Origin: Paenibacillus sinensis
GTDB lineage: Bacteria; Bacillota; Bacilli; Paenibacillales; Paenibacillaceae
Direction of reading: 5' to 3'
DNA length: 64,000 nucleotides
NCBI RefSeq assembly: GCF_019904155.1
Contig: NZ_JAHCMB010000077.1
Location: forward strand, 97,310-161,309
Shown: in pieces, positions 7,692 through 16,672 of the stretch
How the letters are laid out: each line of letters begins with the position of its first letter
Position numbering within the stretch: the stretch's first letter is position 1
The notes under the pieces: model-generated
Told to the model about the DNA's origin: nothing
Databases searched by the model: none
The model's input: only the letters and a program-made list of their open reading frames with translations
Made by a program: the position numbers and the translations under genes

Positions 7692-10031
7692 TTAATTCAG
7701 CGTTACTTCATAGAGCGTACCGCTTGCGCTTCCGCCGGTTCCCTGCCATTCCGAGGACGGGATTTCCTTGCCATGCTCGGTGATCCAGGTCGTCAGCTCC
7801 GAATTGCCGCCCATACCGCCGCCCATGCCGCCGCTTGTGATGTAGAAGTACTTGACCTTGCCGCTCTTAACGAACGCCTGCAGCGTATCCGTCGTGTAAA
7901 CGACGTCGGAGCCTGAGAAGCCGTTAAGAATGACAACCTTGTTGCCCTCAACAATGTACGGACCGCCTGTGCTGTAATTGGTGGTAGCGAACAGATACTC
8001 CTCGCCGGTATTATGCTCTTTCAGATAAGCCACCAGCGATTCGTTGACGTTCTCGCTGCCGTTCATACCGCCGCCGAAGTTTCTGGAGCGGCTGTCGTCG
8101 CGGCTGTCTGTTCCGTTCTGCGCCTCTGTATCATTTTGTCCGGCATTTCCTGTGCCGTTCTGACCGTTCTGGCCGTTATTTCCGGCCGTACCGGTTCCGT
8201 TCTGTCCGTCATCGCCCGGCTGCCCGGATTGGGCGCCGTTCTGCGTACCGCCTGGATTGAAGCCGCCCGGCATCTCCATACCGGTCGGAAGCGTCATACC
8301 GCCTCCGCCAAAGCCGCTGCGGCTGCTGTCCGGGCCGGCCGCCGGCGTCATGCTGTTCGAGCCGTAGACGATCGGAGTCAGCGACCAGTAGAACGGACCG
8401 ACCAGCAGAACGAACAGCCCTGCGATGGAGATGAATCGGATGAACGGCTTCCCGCTTCCCTTCAGCATGATCAGAATCGCTGCGACTGCAATGCCTGCGA
8501 TCAGGATGCCGTAGGACCAGCCGGCGCCGATCGTCGCTTTATACGGATGCAGAATGTACCACTGGAAGCCCGCCGTAACGAGAACGGCCGCCGGCAGCAG
8601 CCAGGAGAGCCAATTCGTGCCCTCCCGGTACAGCTTCCACAGCTTGACGAAGCTGGCGCCAGCCAGCGCCGCGATCGGAGGTGCCATCATGATGAGATAG
8701 TATTGATGGAAGAAGCCCGCGATGCTGAAGAACCCGGCAACCGGAACAAGCCAAGCCAGCCAGAAGAGCGCCTCTTTATGTTTCTGGGTAAAATGGGTTC
8801 TGCGCACACTGGAGAACAAGCCGACGCAGCCCAGGATAATGAATGGAAGCAGCCAGCTGGCCTGGCCGGACAGCTCCTGCTGGAACAGACGCAGCGGACC
8901 GGCCGTACCGGTGTTGAACATGCCGCCACCGCCCATTCCGCCTTGGCCACGGCTTCCTCCCATCCGTCCGCCGTCATCCCTGCCGCCGGTGAATTGTCCA
9001 GTGCCAGCGCCGTTCTGCCAATTGCCGTTCGCGCCGCTCTCTGCGGATGCGGCGCTCACCGCATCGGCGGAGCCAGAGCTGCCGCCGGACTGCGTTTGTC
9101 CGCCCGCTCCATTCTGCATACCCGGTACTCCACCGCCTTGACCGTTCATGCCCGGCATCTCGCCCATCATGCCCTGCGCGAAGCCTGCCGGCATTTCACC
9201 GCCCTGCATCCGCTGGAAGTTGCCTCCGCCCCCGGTGTTGCGATCCCCTGTCAGACGGGACACGCCATTATATCCGAAGGCCAGGTTCATAACCGAGTTG
9301 TTACCGCTGCTTCCGATATAAGGACGTTCGCTGGCCGGGATCGAATCCACGATCATCGCCCACGATACGGAGATGACCAGCATAACGGCTGTGCATGCCG
9401 CCAGGATGCCGGTTTTCTTCTTCCAGTTCATCTTCACGGCCAGCCAGTAAAAAAGAACAAAGGCGGGAACTATCATATAGGCCTGAAGCATCTTCTCGTT
9501 GAACGCTACGCCGATCAGCGCGAACGCGGCGATCAGGCTGCCGATCTTGGTATTTCTCGCTCCCCGGAAGAGGAACCATGTCGCCAGCAGCAGGGTGAAC
9601 ACCAGCATGGCGTCGATGTTGTTCGTCCGGCTGACGGCCGCGGCCACCGGAGTAAGGGCCATCGCCAGAGCCCCGATGCGGGCCGCTCCCTTGCCGAAGG
9701 AAGGCTTCACGAGCAGGTAGACCAGCAGAACCGACCCTACCCCTGCCAGCGCCTGCGGCAGAATAACGACCCAGCCTTTCAGGCCGAATACCCACGCGAA
9801 CAGCGTCTGTATCCAGAACACCACCGGCGGCTTATCCACCGTTACCGAGCCCGCCGAGTCCAGCGAAGCATAGAAGAAGTTATGCCAGCTCTGCAGCATG
9901 CTGCCGACCGCGCTGGTGTAGAATAAATTCACATACTTGTCGTTCCAGATCCCGTACCCGTACAGAAATGCCGCCAGCAGCATAATGGCGATCAGAATCG
10001 GGTCCGAAATGAGCTTACGGATTGATTTCAT
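7692..10031 (-). CDS. Glycosyltransferase family 39 membrane protein (PMT/ArnT-like, YkcB-like)
   Basis: A 779-residue polytopic GT-C enzyme. The N-terminal third has the acidic first loop (NLFYTSAVGSMLQSWHNF, then SVTVDKPPVVFWIQ) typical of enzymes that take a sugar from a polyprenyl-phosphate donor outside the membrane. Two long low-complexity, Gly/Asn/Gln/Met-rich segments (about residues 260-380 and 565-675) interrupt the helices and are predicted to be extracytoplasmic. The C-terminal soluble domain is about 110 residues. I chose the ATG at 10031: GGAGAG lies 7 bases upstream and would be inside the gene if the ATG at 10052 were used. It is first in an operon with GT2 and galU. The acceptor is unknown. 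Confidence 0.88.
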   Translation of the reverse strand: MKSIRKLISDPILIAIMLLAAFLYGYGIWNDKYVNLFYTSAVGSMLQSWHNFFYASLDSAGSVTVDKPPVVFWIQTLFAWVFGLKGWVVILPQALAGVGSVLLVYLLVKPSFGKGAARIGALAMALTPVAAAVSRTNNIDAMLVFTLLLATWFLFRGARNTKIGSLIAAFALIGVAFNEKMLQAYMIVPAFVLFYWLAVKMNWKKKTGILAACTAVMLVISVSWAMIVDSIPASERPYIGSSGNNSVMNLAFGYNGVSRLTGDRNTGGGGNFQRMQGGEMPAGFAQGMMGEMPGMNGQGGGVPGMQNGAGGQTQSGGSSGSADAVSAASAESGANGNWQNGAGTGQFTGGRDDGGRMGGSRGQGGMGGGGMFNTGTAGPLRLFQQELSGQASWLLPFIILGCVGLFSSVRRTHFTQKHKEALFWLAWLVPVAGFFSIAGFFHQYYLIMMAPPIAALAGASFVKLWKLYREGTNWLSWLLPAAVLVTAGFQWYILHPYKATIGAGWSYGILIAGIAVAAILIMLKGSGKPFIRFISIAGLFVLLVGPFYWSLTPIVYGSNSMTPAAGPDSSRSGFGGGGMTLPTGMEMPGGFNPGGTQNGAQSGQPGDDGQNGTGTAGNNGQNGQNGTGNAGQNDTEAQNGTDSRDDSRSRNFGGGMNGSENVNESLVAYLKEHNTGEEYLFATTNYSTGGPYIVEGNKVVILNGFSGSDVVYTTDTLQAFVKSGKVKYFYITSGGMGGGMGGNSELTTWITEHGKEIPSSEWQGTGGSASGTLYEVTLN

Positions 10032-10216
10032 AACATCACTCTCCATCCACACAATGTATCTTCGGGGGCTCGTTCCTTGACGACCGCGCCGCCCGTCCTC
10101 TTCTGTTTTGTATTATCACACCCCTACCTTAACTCCCCCTGAAACCAAGCTGAATGTTTACTGAAGGCTCAAATTCCAACAAATCCTGATTTTGTAAAAT
10201 AAATGCCTGAGCACAA

Positions 10217-10257
10217 CAAAAAAAAACGGCTCCGGGCCGATCGGGTCCGAAACCGCC
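10217..10257 (-). terminator. Intrinsic terminator after the DUF1697 gene
   Basis: On the minus strand a GC-rich hairpin (GGCGGTTTCGGACC with GGCCCGGAGCCG) is followed by a run of nine to ten T residues. It lies about 70 bases past the DUF1697 stop and upstream of the GT39 gene. Confidence 0.8.
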
Positions 10258-10325
10258 TTGCTATGACTGATGCTCTAGGCTCGCTGAAAGTACGATTGAA
10301 TGCGTTCCAGCAGGGAATTCCCGCC

Positions 10326-10877
10326 TCATTCTCCTGCCATCGCCGCCAGCTTCGTTACCGTATTCCAGTTCCGTGAGGTGGCAGACAAGCCCAGCACCTT
10401 GTCCAGCGATACCTTGAACAGCGGAGAATCGCTGATCTTCGTATGGAACAGTATATACATGTCTCTCCCTGCGACCCTGATCATATCTTCGCCGTTCTCA
10501 TAAGGGGCCAGACGCTCCAGCGCTTCCTTATCCGGCTCACCGGACAGAAAGAAGACATGCAACCGCTTGAAATCCTCGGCGGCGGCAAGCTCGAAAGGAT
10601 TGCCCGCGATGACGGACACAAGCTCCTCAGCGCTTCTAACAACCACAGAAACACCGAAACCGAATGCGGCCCGAAATCCGTCCTCGATGGTTTGGCGGAC
10701 CGTCTCTCCGTTATCTCCTTCTCCGGTTTCAAATACAACATTGCCGCTCTGAATATAGGTTCTCGCGTTCCGGAATCCCAAGTCTTCAAACAGCGCCTTC
10801 AGATCCTGCATCTTGACGATATTGTTCCCGCCGACATTGATTCCGCGAATCAGGGCAATGTACACATTCATCGCCAT
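10326..10877 (-). CDS. DUF1697 family protein
   Basis: A 183-residue cytoplasmic protein opening with YIALIRGINVGG, the hallmark of DUF1697, followed by FEDLGFRNARTYIQSGNVVFE. The biochemical function of this widespread family is not established. GGAGG lies 6 bases before the ATG at 10877. The start overlaps the end of the upstream monooxygenase-like gene by 10 bases, so the two are probably translationally coupled. Length is typical of the family. Confidence 0.9.
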   Translation of the reverse strand: MAMNVYIALIRGINVGGNNIVKMQDLKALFEDLGFRNARTYIQSGNVVFETGEGDNGETVRQTIEDGFRAAFGFGVSVVVRSAEELVSVIAGNPFELAAAEDFKRLHVFFLSGEPDKEALERLAPYENGEDMIRVAGRDMYILFHTKISDSPLFKVSLDKVLGLSATSRNWNTVTKLAAMAGE

Positions 10878-11185
10878 GCCCCGCCTCCTTCACTCCGGAA
10901 GACGGAATCGAAATGCTCCACAACCGGGAACGGATCGTAATAATGATGCAGCAGCGCCTTCCAGCGCTCATACTGCGCCGAGCCCCGAAAGCCCTCCGTA
11001 TGATCCTCCAGGCTCCGCCACCTGACAAGCAAAAGGTACTTATGGTCATCCTCCAGGCATTTTTGCAGCTCGTGGCCCAGGTAGCCGTCAATGGAGGCGA
11101 TAAGAGGCGACGCCTCCCTGAAGCTCTCTTCGAAGTCCTCCGTCATCCCCGGCTTGATATGCAGCAGCGCCGCTTCCAGAATCAT
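10868..11185 (-). CDS. Antibiotic biosynthesis monooxygenase (ABM) domain protein
   Basis: A 105-residue single-domain protein with the dimeric alpha-beta barrel pattern (MILEAALLHIKPGMTEDFEESF, then HKYLLLVRWRSLEDHTEGF). This fold includes small oxygenases and heme-binding proteins; no catalytic residue set can be assigned. GGAGAGGGG is 5-6 bases before the ATG. It overlaps the DUF1697 gene by 10 bases. Confidence 0.8.
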   Translation of the reverse strand: MILEAALLHIKPGMTEDFEESFREASPLIASIDGYLGHELQKCLEDDHKYLLLVRWRSLEDHTEGFRGSAQYERWKALLHHYYDPFPVVEHFDSVFRSEGGGAWR

Positions 11186-11210
11186 GCCCCTCTCCGCCTT
11201 TCAGATATCA

Positions 11211-11858
11211 TCACTTCTCCGGGATTCTCGATTTCCGGATGAATTCATGAACTAAATTATTCACGACAATAAGTACCGCCAGCGACTCGTTGACTGTTCC
11301 GACTTCCAGGGAATGGTTCGCCTCGTCGATCTTGCAAACCGACACACCACGGACCCCGTTCAATTCTTCCGCATTCCGGCTGCCGAACAGCGGGTCCGCC
11401 CCGCCGTAAATAACCGTCCCTCCGGTCTTCAGGATATGCGGAATCGTCTGCGGCAGCGGCGTCAGGTACAGACACTCCGCCTTGCCCGAGAATTCCGGGC
11501 TTGAGGCTATTGCGCCCGCGATCACCGTGCCGATGCTCTTGCCGATGAACAGCAGCCGCTCGTACGCCGGAAGCGACGCCAGCGCCTGACGGCATTCTTC
11601 CTCCAGAATGCCCATCTCCTCGCGCTTCAGCTCGGTCCGGGCACTCTGATAGCCGTACTCCAGCAGCAACAGATCGCAGCCGTATTCAAGCGCCACTTTA
11701 CCCGAATAATGAAGCAGCGGCATCTCAGCCGGATAGTTCTTGCCCGGGAACATAATGGCGAGCGTCTTGGAGCCCTGGCAGTAATATTTGTGACGAGTCT
11801 CCCGCCCCCAATGCGACGGCATCGACACATATGTAATGACTTTCTCTTTATCCGCCAT
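11211..11858 (-). CDS. Alpha/beta-hydrolase family protein
   Basis: A 215-residue cytoplasmic protein. A likely nucleophile elbow is GKSIGT (about residue 105), with an acid in YGGADPLF and a His in DEANHSLE, giving a credible Ser-Asp-His triad. Substrate is unknown. GGGAGG precedes the ATG by about 10 bases. It ends 25 bases before the ABM gene starts, so the three small genes from 11858 down to 10326 look like one operon. Confidence 0.82.
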   Translation of the reverse strand: MADKEKVITYVSMPSHWGRETRHKYYCQGSKTLAIMFPGKNYPAEMPLLHYSGKVALEYGCDLLLLEYGYQSARTELKREEMGILEEECRQALASLPAYERLLFIGKSIGTVIAGAIASSPEFSGKAECLYLTPLPQTIPHILKTGGTVIYGGADPLFGSRNAEELNGVRGVSVCKIDEANHSLEVGTVNESLAVLIVVNNLVHEFIRKSRIPEK

Positions 11859-11965
11859 GCTTCTTGCGCCTCCCGACAGATCGTCTTGCCGCGGCTTCCC
11901 GCCTGCGGCTATCTTCCCATTATAACCCGGATACCGGAAGCGATGGAAATCCGGGTATCTGCCCG

Positions 11966-13072
11966 CTATTTCTCTGCCGTCTCCTTCTTCAGCCTGCCTC
12001 TCCGGGCGGCAATTTCCGCTCCCGCCAGCAATGCGGCAGGCAGAAGAACCTGGAACGGGAAGGCAAATACTTTATAGATGTGAAAGGAGAAATATACCAT
12101 GTCCATGATGTTCTTATACACAAAATCCGCAAAAAGGATCATAATCAGGCCAGTCTGCAGCACAACGGAGCGGTAGCTCTTCAGATTGAAGAGATGGGCG
12201 ATGCCCCTGGCCGCCACGTAGATGCATACGCTGACTTTCACGAATAGGGCCGTTACAAAAATAATCGCCGATGAGCCTTCAATCCGCTCCAGGAAATCTC
12301 CAATATCAATCCGGCTTACCGCTACGTAGGAAGGAAAATACAGACTTGAAATGACCTCCGGCCCGAGAACAAGCAGATTGCGGAGAGTGACGGCCAGCAT
12401 CAGCAAGCCTGCAATCCCGAAGCCGCCCAGCAGCGCCTTGTAAAGCGGTGTTTTAGCGGAAAGACAATCGAAGACCCCAAGGAACAGTACAACTTCTCCG
12501 AAAGGAAAAGCGAAGGTCGTAGCCGCATCTATGAATATGCCCCTCCATCCCTTGTCCAGCAGCGGCTTGAGATAATGAGGATTAAAATTAGGAATGGACA
12601 GCAGCAGCACGATTACCAGGCCCGTGATCGCTACGAGAAATAGAAACTTGGACGTCCTCCCCATCACTTCTATACCCGAGTGCGCCACCCAGATGCCCAG
12701 CAATCCGACTCCCATCATCGGAACGAGCATCGGGGTTGCGGTAAGGGCGATTGTCTTGCTGAATTCTCCGAAGTCGCGCAGTGCGATAGCGCCCAAATAC
12801 ATAGCGTACCCGATAAACAGGCAGGACAAAGACTTGCCGATGAGTTTGCCGAACACCGACTCAAGCATCCCGTACAGATTTTTTCCGGGGAGAAGAGCTT
12901 GCAGCCGGGCATAGAGCAGCATTAACGGACAAGCCAGCGCCATGGCGATGAGAACTCCGATCCAGGCGGAATTTCCCGAGGCGCCGGAGTTGCCTAAGAA
13001 CAGGGAACCTCCCATACAAAAAAGCACAATGCTCGCAATCGATTGTCCGCCGGGTATGATCTCTTTACTCAT
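11966..13072 (-). CDS. Spore germination receptor subunit B (GerAB family)
   Basis: A 368-residue integral membrane protein with about ten hydrophobic helices, of the spore-germination branch of the amino-acid permease superfamily. The GerAB-like N-terminus is QSIASIVLFCMGGSLFLGNSG. In spores it sits in the inner membrane with the A and C subunits and contributes to germinant binding and the ion channel. GGGAGG lies about 8 bases before the ATG. It is the last gene of the gerA-type operon, after a small membrane protein gene. Confidence 0.92.
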   Translation of the reverse strand: MSKEIIPGGQSIASIVLFCMGGSLFLGNSGASGNSAWIGVLIAMALACPLMLLYARLQALLPGKNLYGMLESVFGKLIGKSLSCLFIGYAMYLGAIALRDFGEFSKTIALTATPMLVPMMGVGLLGIWVAHSGIEVMGRTSKFLFLVAITGLVIVLLLSIPNFNPHYLKPLLDKGWRGIFIDAATTFAFPFGEVVLFLGVFDCLSAKTPLYKALLGGFGIAGLLMLAVTLRNLLVLGPEVISSLYFPSYVAVSRIDIGDFLERIEGSSAIIFVTALFVKVSVCIYVAARGIAHLFNLKSYRSVVLQTGLIMILFADFVYKNIMDMVYFSFHIYKVFAFPFQVLLPAALLAGAEIAARRGRLKKETAEK

Positions 13073-13095
13073 GCTGTTTCCTCCCGCATCATCGT

Positions 13096-13299
13096 TTAGT
13101 ACAGCCGCTTGACCAGATTAACAATCAAAGGAGACGGGCTCGGAAGCTCCCATCCCATCGCCAGCGCGAAAGCGATCAGAAAGGATATTCCCCAGAGGAC
13201 CGAGCAGACATAGCCCTCCCGCTTCATCCCCTGCCTGAAGAGCCCATAAGGGTCAATGAAGAACAATGCGGCATAAGTCATTACGACGAGAATTGGCAT
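13096..13299 (-). CDS. Small two-helix membrane protein in the gerA-type operon
   Basis: A 67-residue protein starting MPILVVMTYAALFF, with two predicted transmembrane helices (about 1-17 and 27-46). The ATG at 13299 follows the gerAC stop by one base (TGA-G-ATG), which suggests translational coupling; no strong ribosome binding site is visible. It lies between the C and B subunit genes and 23 bases before gerAB. Small membrane proteins within some Bacillus and Clostridium gerA operons have been called D subunits. This one may act similarly, but that is inference from position and topology. Confidence 0.7.
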   Translation of the reverse strand: MPILVVMTYAALFFIDPYGLFRQGMKREGYVCSVLWGISFLIAFALAMGWELPSPSPLIVNLVKRLY

Positions 13300-13300
13300 C

Positions 13301-14458
13301 TCAATGCCCGATCCGGATCGTACGGCTCGTTTTTGCGCTGCTCTCAATAATGATCTTCGTCTGCACCGCCACTTCCAAATTCGTGAATTCTTCCTCCCAG
13401 GAATTCTGAATCTTGCTCCAGGTGTTCTTCATGCCCTCATGCACAATCTCGCCGTATCCGAAAATATCCGAGTGAAAAGTATGCTGGGCTTTATCAATTA
13501 CTTGCTCAATGCCCGCTTTCAGCTGTTCCTCGGCCAGTTTTTCAATTTCCTTGATATCCCCGTTCTTCTGCAGGTCCTCCTTCATCATCACCTCGCCAAG
13601 ACTCACATGGGTCACTGTGGACACCTCCATCCGGAGCCTTCCATTCCGGAGTACCGGGTGTATCCTCGTCTTGCTCGACAAAATCTCCAGCGAATATTCC
13701 GGCTTGCCTGACTTGTCCTTGACGGTAAGAATACCGCCTTTTACGTCATTGCTCGCGAACATCATGTACCTGCTCTCCTCCCCGCTCAGCTTGCCGATCA
13801 TGCGGTCTCTGGCAAAAACAGCTGTTCCGTCCACGCGCTCGGTCTTCTTTCCTCCCGGCGACTTCTCGATCCTGATAAGCGGGGCAACAGCATATTTCCC
13901 TTTGGACTCAATTCTGCCTATAAAATCCCAAATCTCAACGACCGGAGCTGTGCCTGCATTATGCTCATCCCTCATCAACTGCTCCAGATTGAATGACACG
14001 ACTGCCTGCATCGGGCTGTTAAGTTCCAGAATTTCGCGTGCTGTCTTCTCCGTAGAGACAAAAATATAAATATCCGATCTGGTTTCGGTGTCGCGATTGT
14101 ACCAGTCCATTACCTTGATCAGTCCCTCTCTCGCGATTTCCTCACTGAAAATGATCGCTTTGGAGTGGGACCAGAACAGTCTTTTCCCGGTAACCGAGAT
14201 CATGTTTCTGACCGTTTCAAACATCGTATCTCCCGTCAGTGAGGCGATCTTAAAACCGACTTTGGTATTTTTGGGCTCGCCGGACGTATCCACCAGCTCT
14301 GCCGACAGTCTCAGCTCCCCCTCCTGTTCTCCCTTGTCCACAGCGACTCCGGCGACGATGGACATATCCTCCACCTCCTTGTAATTCCAGCATCCGGATG
14401 TCAGCGATATCGCCAGGATCAAGAGCAGCTTTACTCCCAGCCTCACGCTGCGCATCAT
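13301..14458 (-). CDS. Spore germination receptor lipoprotein C (GerAC family)
   Basis: A 385-residue lipoprotein. The signal peptide ends at the lipobox LTSGC, followed by WNYKEVEDMSIVAGVAVDKG, the typical GerAC mature start. The rest is the three-domain GerAC fold, with a late conserved segment KNTWSKIQNSWEEEF. I chose the ATG at 14458: it overlaps the gerAA stop in an ATGA arrangement and has GGGAGG about 9 bases upstream. It anchors to the outer face of the spore inner membrane with the A and B subunits. Confidence 0.93.
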   Translation of the reverse strand: MMRSVRLGVKLLLILAISLTSGCWNYKEVEDMSIVAGVAVDKGEQEGELRLSAELVDTSGEPKNTKVGFKIASLTGDTMFETVRNMISVTGKRLFWSHSKAIIFSEEIAREGLIKVMDWYNRDTETRSDIYIFVSTEKTAREILELNSPMQAVVSFNLEQLMRDEHNAGTAPVVEIWDFIGRIESKGKYAVAPLIRIEKSPGGKKTERVDGTAVFARDRMIGKLSGEESRYMMFASNDVKGGILTVKDKSGKPEYSLEILSSKTRIHPVLRNGRLRMEVSTVTHVSLGEVMMKEDLQKNGDIKEIEKLAEEQLKAGIEQVIDKAQHTFHSDIFGYGEIVHEGMKNTWSKIQNSWEEEFTNLEVAVQTKIIIESSAKTSRTIRIGH

Positions 14459-16158
14459 GCCTTCGGCCTCCCTGTCCGCTGTCTCCATACATTACGGAGT
14501 CCCGTCACGGCCGGACGGACCCGCATATCCCACCAGGGCGCCCGGACAGCCGTATCCTTGATATCTTCGGGCTTAATTGAGCTCGTGCCGAGCATATAAG
14601 GGGTACCGAAGGAGCGAAGGCTCATCAAATGGATGAGCACGCCGAGCATGCCGAGAAACAAGCCGTATGATCCGAGAAAAAAGGAACAAAAGAGCAGCAG
14701 AAACCTGACGACGAGCAGCGGTCCGGTCAGTCTGGGATTTAGCAGGGTTGTAATGCCCGTTACTCCGACGACGATCACCATAGGGGCGCTGACAATCCGG
14801 GCATCGACGGCCGCCTGGCCAAGCACCAGTGCGCCTACGATGCTGACGGCCTGGCCGATGGAGGTTGGGATGCGAGCGCCTGCCTCCCGCAAAATTTCGA
14901 ACGTGAGGATCATCAGCACCGCCTCCACGATCGTGGGAAAGGGGACGGCCATCCTTGAGGCGGCGATGCTGAGCAGCAGCTTCGTGGGCACCATTTCCTG
15001 CGCATAGGTTACCCATGCCACATACATGGCCGGAATGCCGATGGACAAGAGAGCGCCGCCCAGCCTTAGCAGCCGGTTAAAGGAAGCAAAATAATAGTTG
15101 ATGTAATAGTCTTCGCTGGCCTGGAAATTCTCGATGAACAGAAAAGGCAGCGACAGCGCGAAGGGAGTTCCCTCGATCAGCACACCGATCCTCCCCTCCA
15201 TCAGCTTGCCAACCAGCGTGTCCGGCCGTTCCGTGCTGCCGATAGTGTCGAAGGGAGAATAAGGCTCATCCCGGATTAGCTCCGCGAGATAGCCGGTGTC
15301 CAGAATATGGTCGATGTCGAGCTCGTTCAGCCGTTTTTGCAGCTCTTTCAGAATAGCCGGAGGGGCCAGGCTCTCCAGATAGCAGATGCACAGGGGTGTG
15401 CGGCTCCGCCGACCGACCTCAATGAATAGAAATTTCAGGTCCGGCGCCTGCACCCGTCGGCGGATCATCGACAGGTTCACGGACAAGGTCTCGGTGAACC
15501 CTTCGCGGGAACCGCGGATCGTCTTCTCTGTCATGGAATCCGAGATTGCACGCGACTCCCAACCTTGTGTTCCGATGATCAGCGATCCTGCATGACCGTC
15601 GATGAACAGCAGCGAATGCCCGCTCAGCGCGGCAGAAATCGCCTCGCTCATATCCGAAGTTGCCCTGACGTCAGCCGCGCTGATGATACGGCTCCTGATT
15701 TCTTCAAGCAGCTCAGGCGGCGCCATCCGCACACCGTCCGGAAGCGAATAATTGATGATCGGCTTAATAACGCCTTCCTGCAGGATCAGGCGGTCGATCA
15801 TTCCGTCAAGGTACAGGAGCCCGCAGCGAAATCCGCCGCCGGGGTTCTCGATAACCCGGATGCGAATCGTCCCGTCGCTTCCGAAGACCTTGCGGAACCG
15901 GCCGAGTGTCTCGTCCAGGGAGCTGCTGAGGGTGAGCTCGGCGTTCTCCCCGGCGGTCTGCGATGTCCCGCCATGTCCGTATGGAACGGACTGCCCGTTC
16001 TGCCGACTCTGACTATTCCGGCTACCCATTCCGGCCTGCCCGCTTTCCTTCGGTTGTCCGCTCTCTCCGCCTGGTCCGTTCGGACCGGCTGTCCCTTCTG
16101 TTCCATCAGATCCGCCGGGCCCGTTCAGTCCGGCTTGACCGTTCCCGCCCTCCGGCAT
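14455..16158 (-). CDS. Spore germination receptor subunit A (GerAA family)
   Basis: A 567-residue protein with the two-part GerAA design: a soluble N-terminal region (about 90-330) and a C-terminal region with five or so helices containing FIENFQASEDYY, PAMYVAWVTYAQEMVPTKL and EILREAGARIP. The first 80 residues are unusual: a Gly/Pro/Asn/Gln-rich, collagen-like low-complexity stretch absent from ordinary GerAA proteins. AAAGGAGG precedes the ATG. It is first in the gene order A-C-small-B. The germinant is unknown. Confidence 0.93.
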   Translation of the reverse strand: MPEGGNGQAGLNGPGGSDGTEGTAGPNGPGGESGQPKESGQAGMGSRNSQSRQNGQSVPYGHGGTSQTAGENAELTLSSSLDETLGRFRKVFGSDGTIRIRVIENPGGGFRCGLLYLDGMIDRLILQEGVIKPIINYSLPDGVRMAPPELLEEIRSRIISAADVRATSDMSEAISAALSGHSLLFIDGHAGSLIIGTQGWESRAISDSMTEKTIRGSREGFTETLSVNLSMIRRRVQAPDLKFLFIEVGRRSRTPLCICYLESLAPPAILKELQKRLNELDIDHILDTGYLAELIRDEPYSPFDTIGSTERPDTLVGKLMEGRIGVLIEGTPFALSLPFLFIENFQASEDYYINYYFASFNRLLRLGGALLSIGIPAMYVAWVTYAQEMVPTKLLLSIAASRMAVPFPTIVEAVLMILTFEILREAGARIPTSIGQAVSIVGALVLGQAAVDARIVSAPMVIVVGVTGITTLLNPRLTGPLLVVRFLLLFCSFFLGSYGLFLGMLGVLIHLMSLRSFGTPYMLGTSSIKPEDIKDTAVRAPWWDMRVRPAVTGLRNVWRQRTGRPKA

Positions 16159-16239
16159 GGCAGTCGCCTCCTTTTTTGCTTAATTATCCCCCGTTATCCG
16201 GCTTGTATGCGCAGCGCCAGTGTCTGCCGCAACAAGAAA

Positions 16240-16265
16240 CGGCATCCGCAAACACGCGGATGCCG
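16240..16265. terminator. Strong hairpin upstream of the gerA-type operon
   Basis: A perfect 10-base stem (CGGCATCCGC with GCGGATGCCG) with a 6-base loop. On the minus strand it is followed by a moderately T-rich stretch, so it could stop transcripts running antisense through the alkyltransferase-like gene into the ger operon. Confidence 0.5.
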
Positions 16266-16330
16266 TGAACCGCTGCGCGTCCGTTAAGGATCTGCGCAGC
16301 TTCATATAATGCTATAATCGGAGAAGAATT

Positions 16331-16672
16331 ATGACGAAAGGGGCTGACCCAGCCATGCAGCCGTTCACAGAAAAGGCGATCTCCGTTATCCAGTCCATTC
16401 CCGAAGGGAAGGTGATGACTTACGGAGGCGTGGCCGCCGCCGCAGGCAGCCCGCGCGGGGCAAGACAGGTGGTGCGGATTCTGCACAGCATGAGCCGCAG
16501 TCACAGGCTTCCCTGGCACAGGGTCGTCAATGCGCAGGGCCGAATCTCGCTTGGAGAAGGCGAAGGGGGCGAGATTCAGCGCCTGTATCTGCTGGGCGAG
16601 GGCGTCCTCTTCGACGGAAGCGGCGCGATCAACCTGAAGACCTTCGGCTACGAGCCGGAGCAACCGGCCTAA
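16331..16672 (+). CDS. Alkyltransferase-like DNA repair protein (ATL; MGMT family without the active Cys)
   Basis: A 113-residue protein of the Ogt/MGMT DNA-binding domain family (EGKVMTYGGVAAAAGSPRGARQV, with the helix-turn-helix Arg finger region). The active-site motif, PCHR in true O6-alkylguanine methyltransferases, reads PWHRVV here. Cys replaced by Trp is the defining feature of ATL proteins, which bind and flip alkylated guanine and pass it to nucleotide excision repair instead of removing the alkyl group. GGAGAA lies about 5 bases before the ATG at 16331; the ATG at 16354 is a less supported alternative. Its stop overlaps the convergent DUF1361 stop. Confidence 0.9.
   Translation: MTKGADPAMQPFTEKAISVIQSIPEGKVMTYGGVAAAAGSPRGARQVVRILHSMSRSHRLPWHRVVNAQGRISLGEGEGGEIQRLYLLGEGVLFDGSGAINLKTFGYEPEQPA

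Noticed and set aside
8013..9926. A 637-codon plus-strand frame across the GT39 gene
   Set aside because: It mirrors GT39, is His/Arg/Ala-rich without domains, and the minus-strand protein has clear family motifs.
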